Shown here piece after piece: positions 1 through 12,218 of a stretch of 64,000 bases of DNA (the first letter of the stretch is position 1; the number at the start of each line of letters is the position of its first letter). This DNA is from Phallusia mammillata (taxonomy: Eukaryota; Chordata; Ascidiacea; Phlebobranchia; Ascidiidae), in NCBI GenBank assembly GCA_003260075.1, contig QLIY01000213.1:124001-188000 (forward strand). Reading direction: 5' to 3'. A program made the position numbers and the translations under genes. A model generated the notes under the pieces. That model was not told the DNA's origin, did not search any database, and saw only the letters and a program-made list of their open reading frames with translations.

Positions 1-184
1 CAACTTACTATAAATGATACTTAAGAACACTTAAAACATACTTGCAACGTAGCTTGACTAACAACTATAGAGCTTGGTATATGTTGAATACATTTGATTG
101 CAGACGTTTGAACATACAAACTTGCTGACGCTTTTGTTGTTTGTGAGATAAGTTAAGCCTTACGAGCACTGTTTATAATCTTAC

Positions 185-3100
185 TTGTTCTTTGGATCGA
201 GCGTTAACATCTTGATGTCGGTTTCATTAAAGTTGTCAGGTTGCATGAGGACTCTAGTGTGCGTTCCACTGCTCGTTGTAACTGAGATAGTCTGACTCTC
301 TTCGTCTGCAAAGAACACGTTGCCATCTCTGTGGTCGACCGCCATACTCACAGCTGCAAGAAAATGATAAGGTTAACATCAACAGCTGAAAGGAACTTTA
401 TCCATCCATTTTTCCCCCCCCCCGTCGACCGCCATACTCACAGCTGCAAGAAAATGATAAGGTTAACATCAGCAGCTGGAAGGAACTTTATTATATTCAA
501 CTAATAAGTTGCATTGACGCCCACATGATAGCCTCAACTAAATTCACGTATTTGGCACATAGCAAAAAATAAATTTTTAAATAAATATCAAACTGTAAAA
601 ATATATGGCCTTCTAGGTCGAAACAGTGTGCACTGCCTGCCTACTTAAAATAAATTCTCTTAAATTTTTGTTAAACTCTCGAGCCCCCCCCCCCAAAAAC
701 AATATGTGTCCCCTTCAGGGAAGGGGACCCATAATAAATATCAAACTGTAAAAATATGTGGCCTTCTACGTCGAAACAGTGTGCACTGCCTGCAGTTTAC
801 TTAAAATAAATTCTCTTAAATTTTTGTAAAACTCTCGAGTTGAATTAAAGTGTAAACACACGAAATTTTTTATTACGTCACCGACTACGCAACAACTGAC
901 GTCACATAACAAACCTTACACTGTAAAATCATAATGAATGGTAAACGACGGCTTGCATCACATTACGTCACCGACTACGCAACAGCTTACGTCACGCGTA
1001 CGTCACATACCGTGTTGTTTGAGGAGTGGATATGTCCTGCTCCCGTCCAGCCCCGCTTTCTTGATAGTTTCGACACGTTTGTCTGACCAGTAGATGTTTT
1101 TAGTGTGAGGGTCAATCGCTATCGTCGCTACCTTCTTTGTTTTGCCTGCACCGAAAATTCAATAGGTCAGATCTACTACATAATGAAGTAATATGCTGAG
1201 TGTGACATACCGTCTAAAAATGTGACTATATTTGTGTAGAGCAATATTCTTTGTGTTAATCGCGTGATATGTAAAGTCACTTTGAGTTAGATGACGTCAA
1301 ATGTAGTGACGTAGTGTTGAAGTCTCGTGTGATGCAAAAGTTGACGTCATTTGTGCACAGCGGAGTTATTGTGTCATTAGCAAATGTGACTGTACTCTCC
1401 CACTAAAAATTGACACCATATGTAGTATTGTGACGTCATGTAGTAATGACGTCACGTCACTTACGTAGCGGTATGACGCTGTACTGGTTGGCGCTTGTGA
1501 TGTTGAAGGGGATTTGGAAAACCTTTCCTTGCCCGGCGTCGGCGAGAAGAAGGAAGTTATCCTGTACAACATCTGGAAGAAGAAAAAAAAAGGTTAAAAC
1601 TCGCCACTAGGGTGTATCATGTGACGCTAGATGGCGCTGTAACTCACTTGTGACGCATCTGGTGTCGCCCACTTTGGTGTATCCGAGTGTACAAGCGCAT
1701 TCTCTTGTAGCGTTGATGCGAGGCAAGCAGATATGGTCGCATGCGGGTTGGTTCAGACATTCGCCTTCTGCTGAAACTGAAATGTACGTGATGTGTTAAG
1801 CTATTGCACTGGAACAAGCTGTACCGATGTAAGGAGTGTTTTGTAAGCCGCCTTTGCCGCAACTGGTGAATTCGCAAATGTTCTCTACATTTTAGTGGTT
1901 TTGAGATGTTTATTTATTCAAGTTTTAAGCACAAAATGACAATAGACGCATATACGAAAGCCTTGAACAGACCCCCCCCCCCCGATGTAAGGAGTGTTTT
2001 GTAAGCCGCCTTTGCCGCAACTGGTGAATTAGCAAATGTTCTCTACATTTTAGTGGTTTTGAGATGTTTCTTTATTCAAGTTTTAAGCACAAAATGACAA
2101 TAGACGCATAAACGAAAGCCTTGAACAGATAAATTTCGCGATTTTTGCATCATTTTCAACTTTTATTAAAACAAACAACAACCACCAACCACAATAGGGT
2201 AATCCCCTACTCACCGTCATCGAATGAGCGGTCCTCATTTTTACTGAGGATCGAAATACCACGTGGTTTGCCCTCCAGTGTGTATCTGAACACGCTTTCA
2301 ACTTTGGGCAGTTTGTTGATCACCCACACCGAGTAATGTTTGTCTCCTGCAGGGCTGTAACGAGCGTGAACGTCTGTCACGTACAAGTAGTCCTGGAAAA
2401 TACGAAGTCGGCCGTTAAACGGTGTTTCGAACCAGTTTTTGTGGCCTTGTAGCGAGGTGTTTATTCGATGTACATCTTAATAGAATAACACAATGTGCGA
2501 ATACGCCGCATGAGACGAGAGTCACAGACAGGGTTAACAAGAAATGTAAAAATATACTAAACCCAGCGGTGGGATTCAGCCGGTTCGCACCGGTTCTATA
2601 GAACCGTCTCACAAAATTTTATGAGATCAGCGAACCGGTTAGCATTACTGGTTACTGTCAATTGACTTTTTGTAACAGAACCGGCTGAAAAATATTACTT
2701 TTGTGATAGAACCGGCTGACAAAAGGTTTAAATCTCACCACTGGATGCTAAAACCTTATTAACAACAAACCCACGTGGCCCCGTGTATGATCTCTATGTA
2801 ACACTCACCAAATATGCGCTAATTCCCCAGTAGATGGCGCCACTCCTGCCGTGATGAACAGTTTTGTTGGTTCCGTCCAACCTACTGCTCACAACTTTGC
2901 CTCCATACCCGGTAAAATCCGTCCAGTACAATCTGCAACAAACACAGCGTTCTATTGCTACAATCCACATTGAACAAGCACTATGACATCACAATACCTG
3001 TCGTCGGTGTAGTCGATTGTAAGGCCTGTGACGTCATAAACCTCTGGACTCGCGAATAGAATTCTCTCTCCTTTTCCCGCGAGATCGGTTGTGACAATTA

Positions 3101-6100
3101 CAGCGCCAGCGGAGTTGTAGATTGAGAAGAAGAGTTTCCTGTGGAGTAGAGGATAAATTAAACGAGAGAACACAACTAGAATCCACCATATAGTACATAG
3201 AGAAAATTTTTAAAATAGAAAACCACCAGATGTCGTCTTACCTTTGCTTGGCGTGGAGTGCGATAGCGTATGGTGGGTCTAGTTTGGTGCGATATACTGG
3301 TGTGTAGAAGCTGAAGGTTCTGTCGACAGCCATCACCCACTTAAACTCAGAGTCAGTCCAATACAGGTTACCGGTCAGCCAGTCATATGCCATGTTCTCA
3401 ATGCCGTGTGCCATGCCTTCCAGAAACTGAGCGGTGATACCGAGGTCCATGTAGCGAACACCGATATATTCCGACCTGTGGGAAGCAATTGATGTGGTGG
3501 GGTTATATACTGAAACACAACACAAGTCTAAAGATGTACTAATACAGAAATCGTCCTGGATCAACGGATGCTCAACAGAAGATTTCAGTTAGATGTATGG
3601 ATTTTGGTTGCAATTTCAGCACACTTAAATCAGCATGTGTATTTCTTATTCCGATTTGAGTGTACTGAATTTGTAATGTAACACAAGTCTAATATAGAAT
3701 GCAACCAAGCCTTTTGTTTGAACGAAACCAATTCATTGTTTAAACGAAACTTGAGCACTATACGCGGACTTAACAAAGTAATTTTATTAAAAACATAAGA
3801 TCATTCAGCAACTAAAAATGACTTCTGCAAGATGTATTCTATATTAACTATTTCTCTGGCAGTTATGTTTTTGACTAAAAGTCGAAAAAGTTAAAAATTT
3901 GGAGTGGTTCCAAGTTTCTATCACAGAGGATGTGTGTTCAAATTCTCAATGTTCAAAATTATCTTCGAAACAATAACTCTTGATTATTTCCGATGAAACT
4001 GAAACTCTTGCACGCGCGATTATGACGACACGATGGACTCACATATAATCTGTGAAGAATATCATTTGTCGATTGTAGTCGGCTGTAACCGCCCAGAATT
4101 CGGTTTTTGTTTGATTCGATGCGACCAACACGGAAACGTTGAAGATTCCAACTGTGTCGGTTTGAAGCTTCACGATTTCGGGATCAGCCTTCACCGACAG
4201 AATGTGCGCGCCCCCGTTCTTCGAATCGTGGTTCGTCCAAATCACTACGGAGTCGTCGGCTGCACAAACAAACATAGTCACGTCACATATAGGTGGTTGT
4301 TACGTCATATGCCGTCACACATATGTAGTTGTTACATTGAAGAACTTAATTTTTGTGTAAACGTTAATGGAAGAGTTTGAAGCTAAGACAAAACATTGTA
4401 TCAAGTTAACTCTTCTGGCAAATGTATTTTTTATTCCGACGTTTCGACGTCCTATACACGTCGCCTTCATTAGGGTAAACTACGTCATTGTATATTACGT
4501 CATCAGGTATGTACTATTACCTTTTCTAGCCTTGAAACGACCACATGTTCTGCTACAAAACTTGCATCACAATTAACGACTCGCGTTTGCTGGAAACAAT
4601 TTCAAATTTTCACCGAAAAGCGACGATTTGACAAAGAAAGATAAATTCGCGCAAGCAAAATGGCGCAGACACAATTTCGAAGAAGCTGGCATTTATTCAC
4701 CGGATGAACGGAATGATGAATTGCTGCAAGATTGTCTTTATTACGTCACAATTACCACTAACAAGTTTCAGTTAAAAGCAATTTCGGGATTTTTGATAAT
4801 TTGAATGCGGTTATGGTTTAAAGTCTTGCAGATGCAAAAACCATGCTAGAAGGCAGACCTGAAGCGACAATATAACTAAACGATGCGCTTTAGCAAATAT
4901 GTTGTTTTTACACACGTTTTAACCAGTGGTGGGATTCTGCCGGTTCGCACCGGTTCTGTAGAACCGTCTCACCAAATTTTATGAATTTAGCGAACCGGTT
5001 CGCATTACTGGTTACTTTCAATGGACTTGTGTCAACAGAACCGGCAGAAAAATATGACTTTTGTGATAGAACCGGCTGACAAAAAAATTGAATCCCACCA
5101 CACGTTTCAACGTCCTATAGCGTGACAATTTATCATTTCAATACATGATGGACTTACGGCATTTCTTAATTTTGCAATACTCCCATCGTTTCGTAGGATC
5201 CATTGTGTAGCACCACGTCCCTTTCAAATCTCCGTCAGGATTTCTACGAAAAAAACAATATTGTTTAATTAACACTCACATCAAAACACAGTTCACAGTT
5301 GGAAGTAGCATTTCCCTGTCACGATTTATTCGGTCTGCTCCTGTTTCCAGTAGCGCTGTTAACTTTACTAATTAATTAACGCGTTTCTCGCCAACTTGCA
5401 TCTGCACAACTGGATTGTCACGTATTCTTAACATCACTGCATAACCACGTGCAAAGTTTCGCGACCTTGAGATAATTACAAGGTCGTTTAAGCATCGTGA
5501 CACGATATGAGGTGGCCACTTATACGGAAATTACCTGGTAATATATGGAAGTCGCAAAAAACACATGAAAATGAAATTATACTAATTTGCAAACTTGCAT
5601 TGAGGTTTGTGGAAATTTCGGTTCGTGGACTTTTTAGTTTTTCTCGATTTACGGCAACGGTTTTTGATTCACGATTGGTGTGTAGTACATAAGAGATCAG
5701 CCCTTCAGTAAAGCCAATTTTTTTACCTACGCGGCGCATTAACGAACTATTTTTTTTTCTGCGGCACACTTTGCGGGCAAACAGAACAAAAGTTGTTCCA
5801 AGAATGATAATTTTCAACTTTATTGTGGTGGGTATGGATGTTTTTCATTACAAATAACTAAAATATGAGCTTTAAAACAGTGTCATGCACACCAGTATTT
5901 TGTTATGAATCCTAAAACACCAGCAGGGAATGTTTTCACTTTAAAATAGGGAATATTTCTCAGGACACTTGGAAATCTCTCACGGCACACAGTTTGAGAA
6001 TCACTGGTTTAAATAAGCGACAATTTAAATCAGGTTCTTGTATTCAAACTTTATAATAAGTCAAATCTGGTTAAATTACGACTTCATGTAAATCGATTTA

Positions 6101-8842
6101 AATTCTATTCAAATAAGTTTTTACCTGCAATAGTTATGGTGACTTCCATCACTTGGTGTTTGCTTGGGAGCGTGAGGAAAATTGCTGTCCCACCTTTGAC
6201 ACGCGATACCTGATGCTGTAACGTTCCTCCTACCGGTGTACCACATGCTAGGTCCGTCAATACATTCTGAAAACAATATCCCCCCCCCCTTTTTGATTCA
6301 CGATTGGTGTGTAGTACATAAGAGATCAGCCCTTCAGCAAAATAAAGTCCTTTATTTAAAGCCAATTTTTTTAAAGCCAAATTTTTTACCTATGCGGCGC
6401 ATTAACGAACTATTTTTTTTTTCTGCGGCACACTTCGCAGGTAAACACAACAAAAGTTGTTCAAAGAAAGTTTCAACTTTATTGTGGTGGGTAAGGATGC
6501 TTCGTTCATTGCCCGTAACTAAAATGAGTCCTAAAACACCAGGGAATGTTTGCACTTTAAAATAGGAACATTTCGCGGCACACTTGGAAACCTCTCACAG
6601 CACACAGTTTGAGAATCACTGGTTTAAATAAGCGACATTTTAAATCGGGTTCTTGTATTCAAACTTTATACTACGTCAAATCTGGTTAAATTACGACTTC
6701 ATGTAAATCGATTTAAATTCTATTCAAATAAGTTTTTACCTGCAATAGTTATGGTGACTTCCATCACTTGGTGTTTGCTTGGGAGCGTGAGGAAAGTTGC
6801 TGTCCCACCTTTGACACGCGATACCTGATGATGTGACGTTCCTCCTACCGGTGTACCACATGCTAGCTCCGTCAATACATTCTGAAAACAATATAAAAAA
6901 TAAGCTGCAGACAGTGCACACTGTTTCGACCTATAAGGTCTCATTACCACGGTCCTTTTAATGCTTAAATATCTGTCGCATTTTAACCGGTGGACTGAAG
7001 TTTTATCATTGCTTTGGTGCCAGTCAGCAACTGAACAATCGCGTTTATCACTGTTTTGTATCTGATGAAAACGATGTTTCGCAGTATGTTAATACCTTGA
7101 AGAAGCCGTCTCCAATGTAATGTCTTTTGTCGGTTACCTTATACTAAAATTGTTTTACCGTGGAAACTGCACTGATGAGACCTTATAGGTCGAAACAGTG
7201 TGCACTGTCTGCAGCTTATCATTTATTGACTCTATATGCTTTTACATTAATATAAAAAATGTTTTTCATGATGTGCATTTTTACGCCTAAAGACAAGTTC
7301 TGTCTACATGAAAAACAAAATTGCCATAGAGTTGTACACATATAGAATACTTCATGATGCAAACCCGTTAAATATCGCTGTCAAAAAAGCTTTTTAGCCT
7401 ATAAGATTTTAAGCCAGTTTCGATTTTATCAAACCACTTTTCAAGTCCTTGTCAACAAATATTTGAAACAGTTACCGACACTACTGGTGCCTTTTTAGTG
7501 GATTCATAAAAAAATTGGTTGCAAATAGTTTTAAATGATTTTGTGACAATAAGTTTTCGAACTGGTATTGCAAACATTATCAGCAATAATGAAATATGTC
7601 TTTACAACAGATTCTGCAAATCCTGCTTTGATCATCTCCACATTACAACACTTCAAAGGTGATGGAAATGTACGTTGTATCCAGGAAGCACAGGTAAGCG
7701 CTTAAATTACGACGGGTAATAACACTTGAAATTCGGCGTTTTAAATATTTTCCCTAGTCATTATCCCTATCCTGGTGTCAACCGCGGGTTTGAACTGGAC
7801 ATATCAACCCTCAGGCGACTCGATTAAAGTACCAGTCCACCGATTGGCGATTTTTTTTTCAGCTAGTGCAAATTTGCGCACGAAACGTCCATTGACCTAT
7901 GAACCTGATAATATCGTATACCGGGCACGTATCGGTCAAACCGGAACCGATCGCCTGACCTTTGCCCTACTAAGACAGTTACAGAGTTATATTAGAGGGA
8001 AAGTTTACTGTTGCGCTGCTTTAGAGGAAACCGGCTGATTTTTATGTAGTTGCTCGAAGCTAGCTCGTGAACCCGCTTAATGTGTGCGAGCGTTGAAGGA
8101 TTTTTCTGCCACGCCAAAACTTATTCTGTCTCTCTTGTGATTTTAATCCATTAATTGGTAGTTGCAAAAACTTACGCCCAAAGCTAGAATCTGTTTGTCG
8201 CAAAGTCTTATAAACACACTGATTCGCCTCTCGGCACAATCTTAAATCGTTTTGTTGTCGGCCCAGTCGATGTGAAGCAAACAAACTGATTCGACCCGGT
8301 ATTTTTGTTGTCACGGACGAATTTCATCCATTTTAATGGGATGGAAATGTTGGTTGCAGTAACAAAGTTATAATTGGGCCTGAAATTGCGGCCAAAACTG
8401 AAAACGTTTCAAACAAAACACGAATTGACCCCAAATGTTACTTTACCATGTTGGAAATGTGATACAATTGCTGCCATGTACTAATTATCTTATAAGGGTC
8501 TTATAACACCCGAATTGGGCACGTTTTTCTTTCAAACAAAACCGAAAAATAGGTTTATGATGTCTAGAAATAAACGAGATGTTCTGTGGCAACATGCTCT
8601 GAAGAATTTTTGAAATTTTGCACAATAACGTTATTGCAAATTGCTAATTAAGCCCCAACCGTGCCTGTTCTATCACACAAAACCGAAAATAGGTTTTTAG
8701 ATTAAAATGTTTTAAAATTTGGCACAAAAACGTTATTTCGTAAAGTTTTACCTTCTTGGTTGTTCAATTCTTGTTGTGATGAAATTTCGTCGAAAAAATA
8801 TAAAATAAAAACTAAACAAACCAACACTATCCGGAAATTCAT
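185..8842 (-). CDS. Kringle + LRP-type YWTD propeller + EGF protein, 3' end outside window
   Basis: Twelve exons join in consistent phase: 8752-8842, 6740-6881, 5158-5243, 4043-4259, 3242-3475, 2998-3138, 2809-2932, 2215-2392, 1648-1770, 1465-1572, 1011-1145 and 185-353, giving 582 codons before the left edge. Residues 1-22 are a signal peptide ([12 protein letters not shown]...). Residues 32-106 form a six-cysteine kringle ([32 protein letters not shown]). Residues 107-404 carry LDL-receptor class B repeats ([17 protein letters not shown]), as in LRP beta-propellers. A six-cysteine EGF module follows ([21 protein letters not shown]), then a second propeller ([10 protein letters not shown]). 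LRP propellers bind extracellular ligands; a ligand for this protein cannot be inferred. The kringle cassette is bounded by phase-1 introns on both sides, the classic shuffled module. An acceptor-like TTTTTCAG lies 13 bases before the ATG. The membrane anchor, if any, is outside the window. Domain calls are firm; orthology is unknown. Confidence 0.88.
414..423. repeat. C10 run between duplicated copies (type example)
   Basis: Bases 337-411 are repeated with few changes from 424 after exactly ten C. The same pattern occurs with C or G runs at 684, 1972, 6280, 12403, 12700, 16175, 18183, 21332 (G), 22644 (G), 28053, 28718, 29219, 29325, 29403, 39426, 41334, 43634, 46755, 48581, 49034, 53284, 54568, 57627, 57997, 59927 and 63625. 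Confidence 0.9.
2564..2743. mobile_element. hAT-like MITE, CAGYGGTGGGATTC family
   Basis: Starts CAGCGGTGGGATTC and ends TCTCACCACTG, with internal CCGGTTCTATAGAACCG palindromes. About 180 bases. Target duplication not clean. In the kringle-LRP gene intron. Confidence 0.65.
4924..5103. mobile_element. hAT-like MITE, same family
   Basis: CAGTGGTGGGATTC...GAATCCCACCACAC, about 180 bases, flanked by gttttaac and gtttcaac (one mismatch). In the kringle-LRP gene intron. Confidence 0.65.
6125..6266 (-). pseudogene. Second copy of the kringle 5' exon (probable haplotype duplicate)
   Basis: This 142-base copy of the exon at 6740-6881 has the same splice sites and phases. It lies in a block of roughly 600 bases (about 5666-6279) that is repeated after a C10 run (6280-6289). 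The predicted peptide differs at two residues (GPS versus GAS, NVTA versus NVTS). Only one downstream kringle half-exon (5158-5243) exists, so using both copies would not make a kringle. The parsimonious reading is a second allele left in the assembly. Mutually exclusive exons remain possible. Confidence 0.7.
6904..6948 (-). ncRNA. Decayed hammerhead-like motif
   Basis: On the minus strand this matches 7167-7214 in stem II, GAAAC and stem III, but CTGATGA has become GTAATGA. It faces the intact copy as the other end of the same repeat. Confidence 0.5.
7167..7214 (+). ncRNA. Hammerhead ribozyme-like motif, intact core
   Basis: The core is complete. Stem I pairs CTGCA (7167-7171) with TGCAG (7210-7214). 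CTGATGA follows at 7172-7178. Stem II is GACCT/AGGTC (5 pairs, 3-base loop). GAA is followed by stem III, ACAGTG/CACTGT, with a 2-base loop, then C17 at 7209, the predicted cleavage site. This is the type I layout known from Penelope-like elements and other small retroelements. A decayed copy on the opposite strand lies at 6904-6948, so the two bracket a unit of about 310 bases. Self-cleavage is not shown, only predicted. Confidence 0.72.
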
Positions 8843-10620
8843 GGTTTCTCGTCTGAAAAACAACAAAATTGTTCATAAAAATACAAACACAACAAAACTG
8901 TAAAATATTTTCGCTATTCTGCGACTAATATTGAAATCACAAACGGCATTGTCTACGTCACAACTGAAGATTGTTCACAACACAAGTCTGGGCGAGGAAT
9001 CAGAATTGTGACGTAACAATGCGACGAGAGGGTTTTGAGAATCCTTGAGATCGTGGGAAGTGAATCGTAAACAATATCACGTCTGTCTTTAACAATCACC
9101 ACTGTTATGTCACAAGCAGCTTTTCGCTCGAGCAAAGTCGCGAATTTTGACGACTTAAAATTTTCGAATTTTGTTCATTGCGAATTTAGTTAACCGTCAC
9201 GGTTGAGCGGTGTTGCGAACTAGCTATGTGCAGTGAAGCGTGCAAACGTTTTCCAACAAATTTGTCAAGTTAAACATCAAAGAAAATTCCCAAAAATAAC
9301 TTGACTGATTAAACGGACGTTTTTATCATTGCCATCAAACTTGGCACGCTATTTACATATTTTCCTCGTTATTTTGGCGTTTTTGTAAAATATTAAACCA
9401 AAAGCCCGTATTTAGGGCAATGAATTTTACGGTTAACCGCACAAAGCTCGCTCGGAACCCGCTTAAGTTGGTAAACTTTTACTGGACAATATTTGTAACC
9501 ATGACAACCAAACATGAATTTAAAGTTTTGCGACCCGAGCGCGGAATAATTAGGAGTTGGAAAAATAATCCGACAGCGAACATTGTTCTCTGCACGAACC
9601 AGTGTGAGGGTTGTCGTTATGCGAGAGGATGTTAGCGGTCGCTGATTGGTGCTTTTCACTTGTGGAATGTTGTTAATTGTCACCTTCGCTGCCGCCCGAC
9701 AACCGTTTCTCGTCCCGTAATTATTACGTCCACAACGGCCGATTGTAACGTCACAGAAACACGAATCTTCGCTAAAAAGCTGCTGCGCGTTTTAACTTTT
9801 CAGTTCAACTCCTAATCAGCGATTGTTTTGACATTTTTAATCAGAGAGAAACATTCAAGGCACAAAATGTCGTTGCTACAAAAATATGCTTTGCTGCTCA
9901 TGCGTTTGCACGACATATTTCCAGTCCAGCAAGATCTCATGATTCGAATTTAATAGTTTACTTTTTTGCAGTTAACGCGTGAAATTTTAGAACACCGTTT
10001 AATTAGAATTCGACACCCAGAAAGATAATGCAAGGTAAAACATTTGGGCTTTGTTTTGATCAAAAATTTTTTTTTCAAAGATTGGACCTAATATTTTAAC
10101 ATAAAAAGCCGTAATATTAATTTCCACGCACCAAACCAGTTTAACGTCATTTCGAGAAACATTGCCATTATCTTTTTTTCGCTTTACTCTCAAGAGTTAC
10201 AAAAGTGCTGCAGAATGGCAAAAGTATTTCGTTTTGTCGCATTGCCTTGTGTGTTTTATGATTGAAACCAATTTCAACATTCGCAAAACTTATTGCTAAA
10301 CGCTCCTACTGCCAACCAAACGCTTTAAAAACTTAGTTTTAATCGTGCAGTTCGACTGCTAACGAGCGATTTAAAACACAATAATAGTATTATACTGTGT
10401 GTTCACTGATGCGTGAAGCCCGTGCTGAGATAATTCCTCAGGCGGGTTTTGTTTGTTCGAATCCTCATTTAATCCTCGGCCCCAAGCTACAACTTTCCAT
10501 GTGAACTAGATTCAAACAAAACTATGTTACAGAATTTCAATCAGATATAACGCTGCTTACATCAACGAGAATGGCTTTTACTTTAATGTTTAAAGAGTTT
10601 TAGCCTAAATATACGTAAAA

Positions 10621-10664
10621 AGTTACTGATGATGGCATGAGCATTTGCCGAAACGTTTGAACAA
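10621..10664 (+). ncRNA. Hammerhead-like motif, short stem III family
   Basis: CTGATGA (10626-10632), one extra T, stem II GGCA/TGCC, then GAA with self-complementary ACGT and T17 (10650-10657). Stem I (GTTA with TGAAC) is weak. Palindromic ACGT as stem III suggests a dimeric form. A decayed relative lies at 33415-33460 and an inverted one near 14046-14080. Confidence 0.45.
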
Positions 10665-11679
10665 TAAAGCATGTCGCCACGCACAAGCCACGTTCATTAT
10701 GTTTTGATAATTACGCTTAATTTACTAATTTTCGCAGAAGTTACATGCAAAGCGTTTCAAGAAAATGTCGTTCGTTCTTGCAATCTCGGGTCTTTTTCAT
10801 AAAATCAGATTATTTCTACGTACACAATGCACGGTTGTAAATACTCTGAGCAAAAGGATACAAGGTAATATTTGAGTGTGAAACACCACAACGTTTCAAC
10901 ATTTTCTATTGTCATCGTCAGAGTATTTCTAATATTGACCATTACCCCAACTTCTAAGCTTACAAACAATAACTTTTATAGCCACCAATAAAATTATTTT
11001 GTTTAATGGCAGCGTCACCTTATTCGCACTACAGGCATCTTTAAACATCGTTAAAATGTCAACCCTCTCTAAATCACCTGTTCGCCATTTTAACTCACTG
11101 TAAACACTGGACAACAAACGTTTGGTCCTATTCATACAAACCACAACACCCCCCGTTTACCACAATCATGTTCGCCAAAAATAATCTCATTTATATTTGA
11201 CAAAATGTGGCGACCTTAAATTTACCCAAATGACGTCATAAACAGTTCAATTGTGTCTGATAATGTTGACCTTTACTCGCTTACTCACAAAAACCACCGC
11301 AATCAGTTGTTTCTCGCATTTACAACTCAAAGACAGTTTTCTGTTGACAAGTTTAAGACATTTTTTTTCAAACTTTCACTGAGTTCTACCTGCATAACAA
11401 CTACCTATCTCACTAACCCACAATCTTATTCACATTAACTACGAAATTAAACCCATTCTTTACAACATCGCTAATTTTTAGCGTAATATTACGCGAAAGT
11501 TATAGAAAACTTAAAGTCATAGTGTTTAATGAACGCGCCTTCATGCTTCACGAAATCTGATAAGTTTTCACAGTGTTCACGTGACACACAATTTTAATCA
11601 CATGAAACTAATACTTAACAAATTTGTCGTTCAACTGGTGTAATTTTAAACAAAATATAAGTTCTCGAAACAGCAATTA

Positions 11680-11680
<1 letters not shown>

Positions 11681-11718
<38 letters not shown>
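11681..11718. repeat. Poly-C run of 38 inside an inverted repeat
   Basis: Flanked by inverted arms (about 11611-11660 and 11722-11770, sharing ttcaactggtgtaat). Other long C runs are at 12137-12216 (80), 18435-18473 (39), 38238-38313 (76) and 38999-39051 (53). Confidence 0.85.
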
Positions 11719-12135
11719 ATTAGTATTTTGTTTAGCATTACACCAGTTGAACGATAAATTTGTTAAATATGCTACCTGGTGGACGAAACGTTTGTTCAGT
11801 ATTTTCTATGAAACTAATACAGCAGAATAGGGCAAAAAAAGTCCACCAACGTTCTATGACGAAAAGTAAACAACTTTTACTTGTACCACTTCCAGCTCTG
11901 CACCGAATCCCAACTTCTTTCCGAATTGTCTTGCGCGATTACAAGTTAAAAGCCGGACGCTCGATGCGCGAAGAAGTCTGCGTTCTTTATTTCGCTTCGG
12001 GCGCAGAAAAAATCTCCACCGCTGCACTGCGCTTGTGACGTCACAATCAAGTGCCGCGCTGCAAGTTGCCAATCTCGAATGACCTATTGTTAAGTCACAA
12101 TCGCTTTGCAGAATCTTTGAAACTTATTAGGTGGG

Positions 12136-12136
<1 letters not shown>

Positions 12137-12216
<80 letters not shown>
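12137..12216. repeat. Poly-C run of 80
   Basis: Uninterrupted C80 in intergenic DNA. The apparent poly-proline frame through it is an artefact of the run. Confidence 0.95.

Positions 12217-12218
<2 letters not shown>

Noticed and set aside
11624..11830. Poly-proline open frames here and at 12051-12305
   Set aside because: The proline runs are just poly-C read in frame; no other coding signal.
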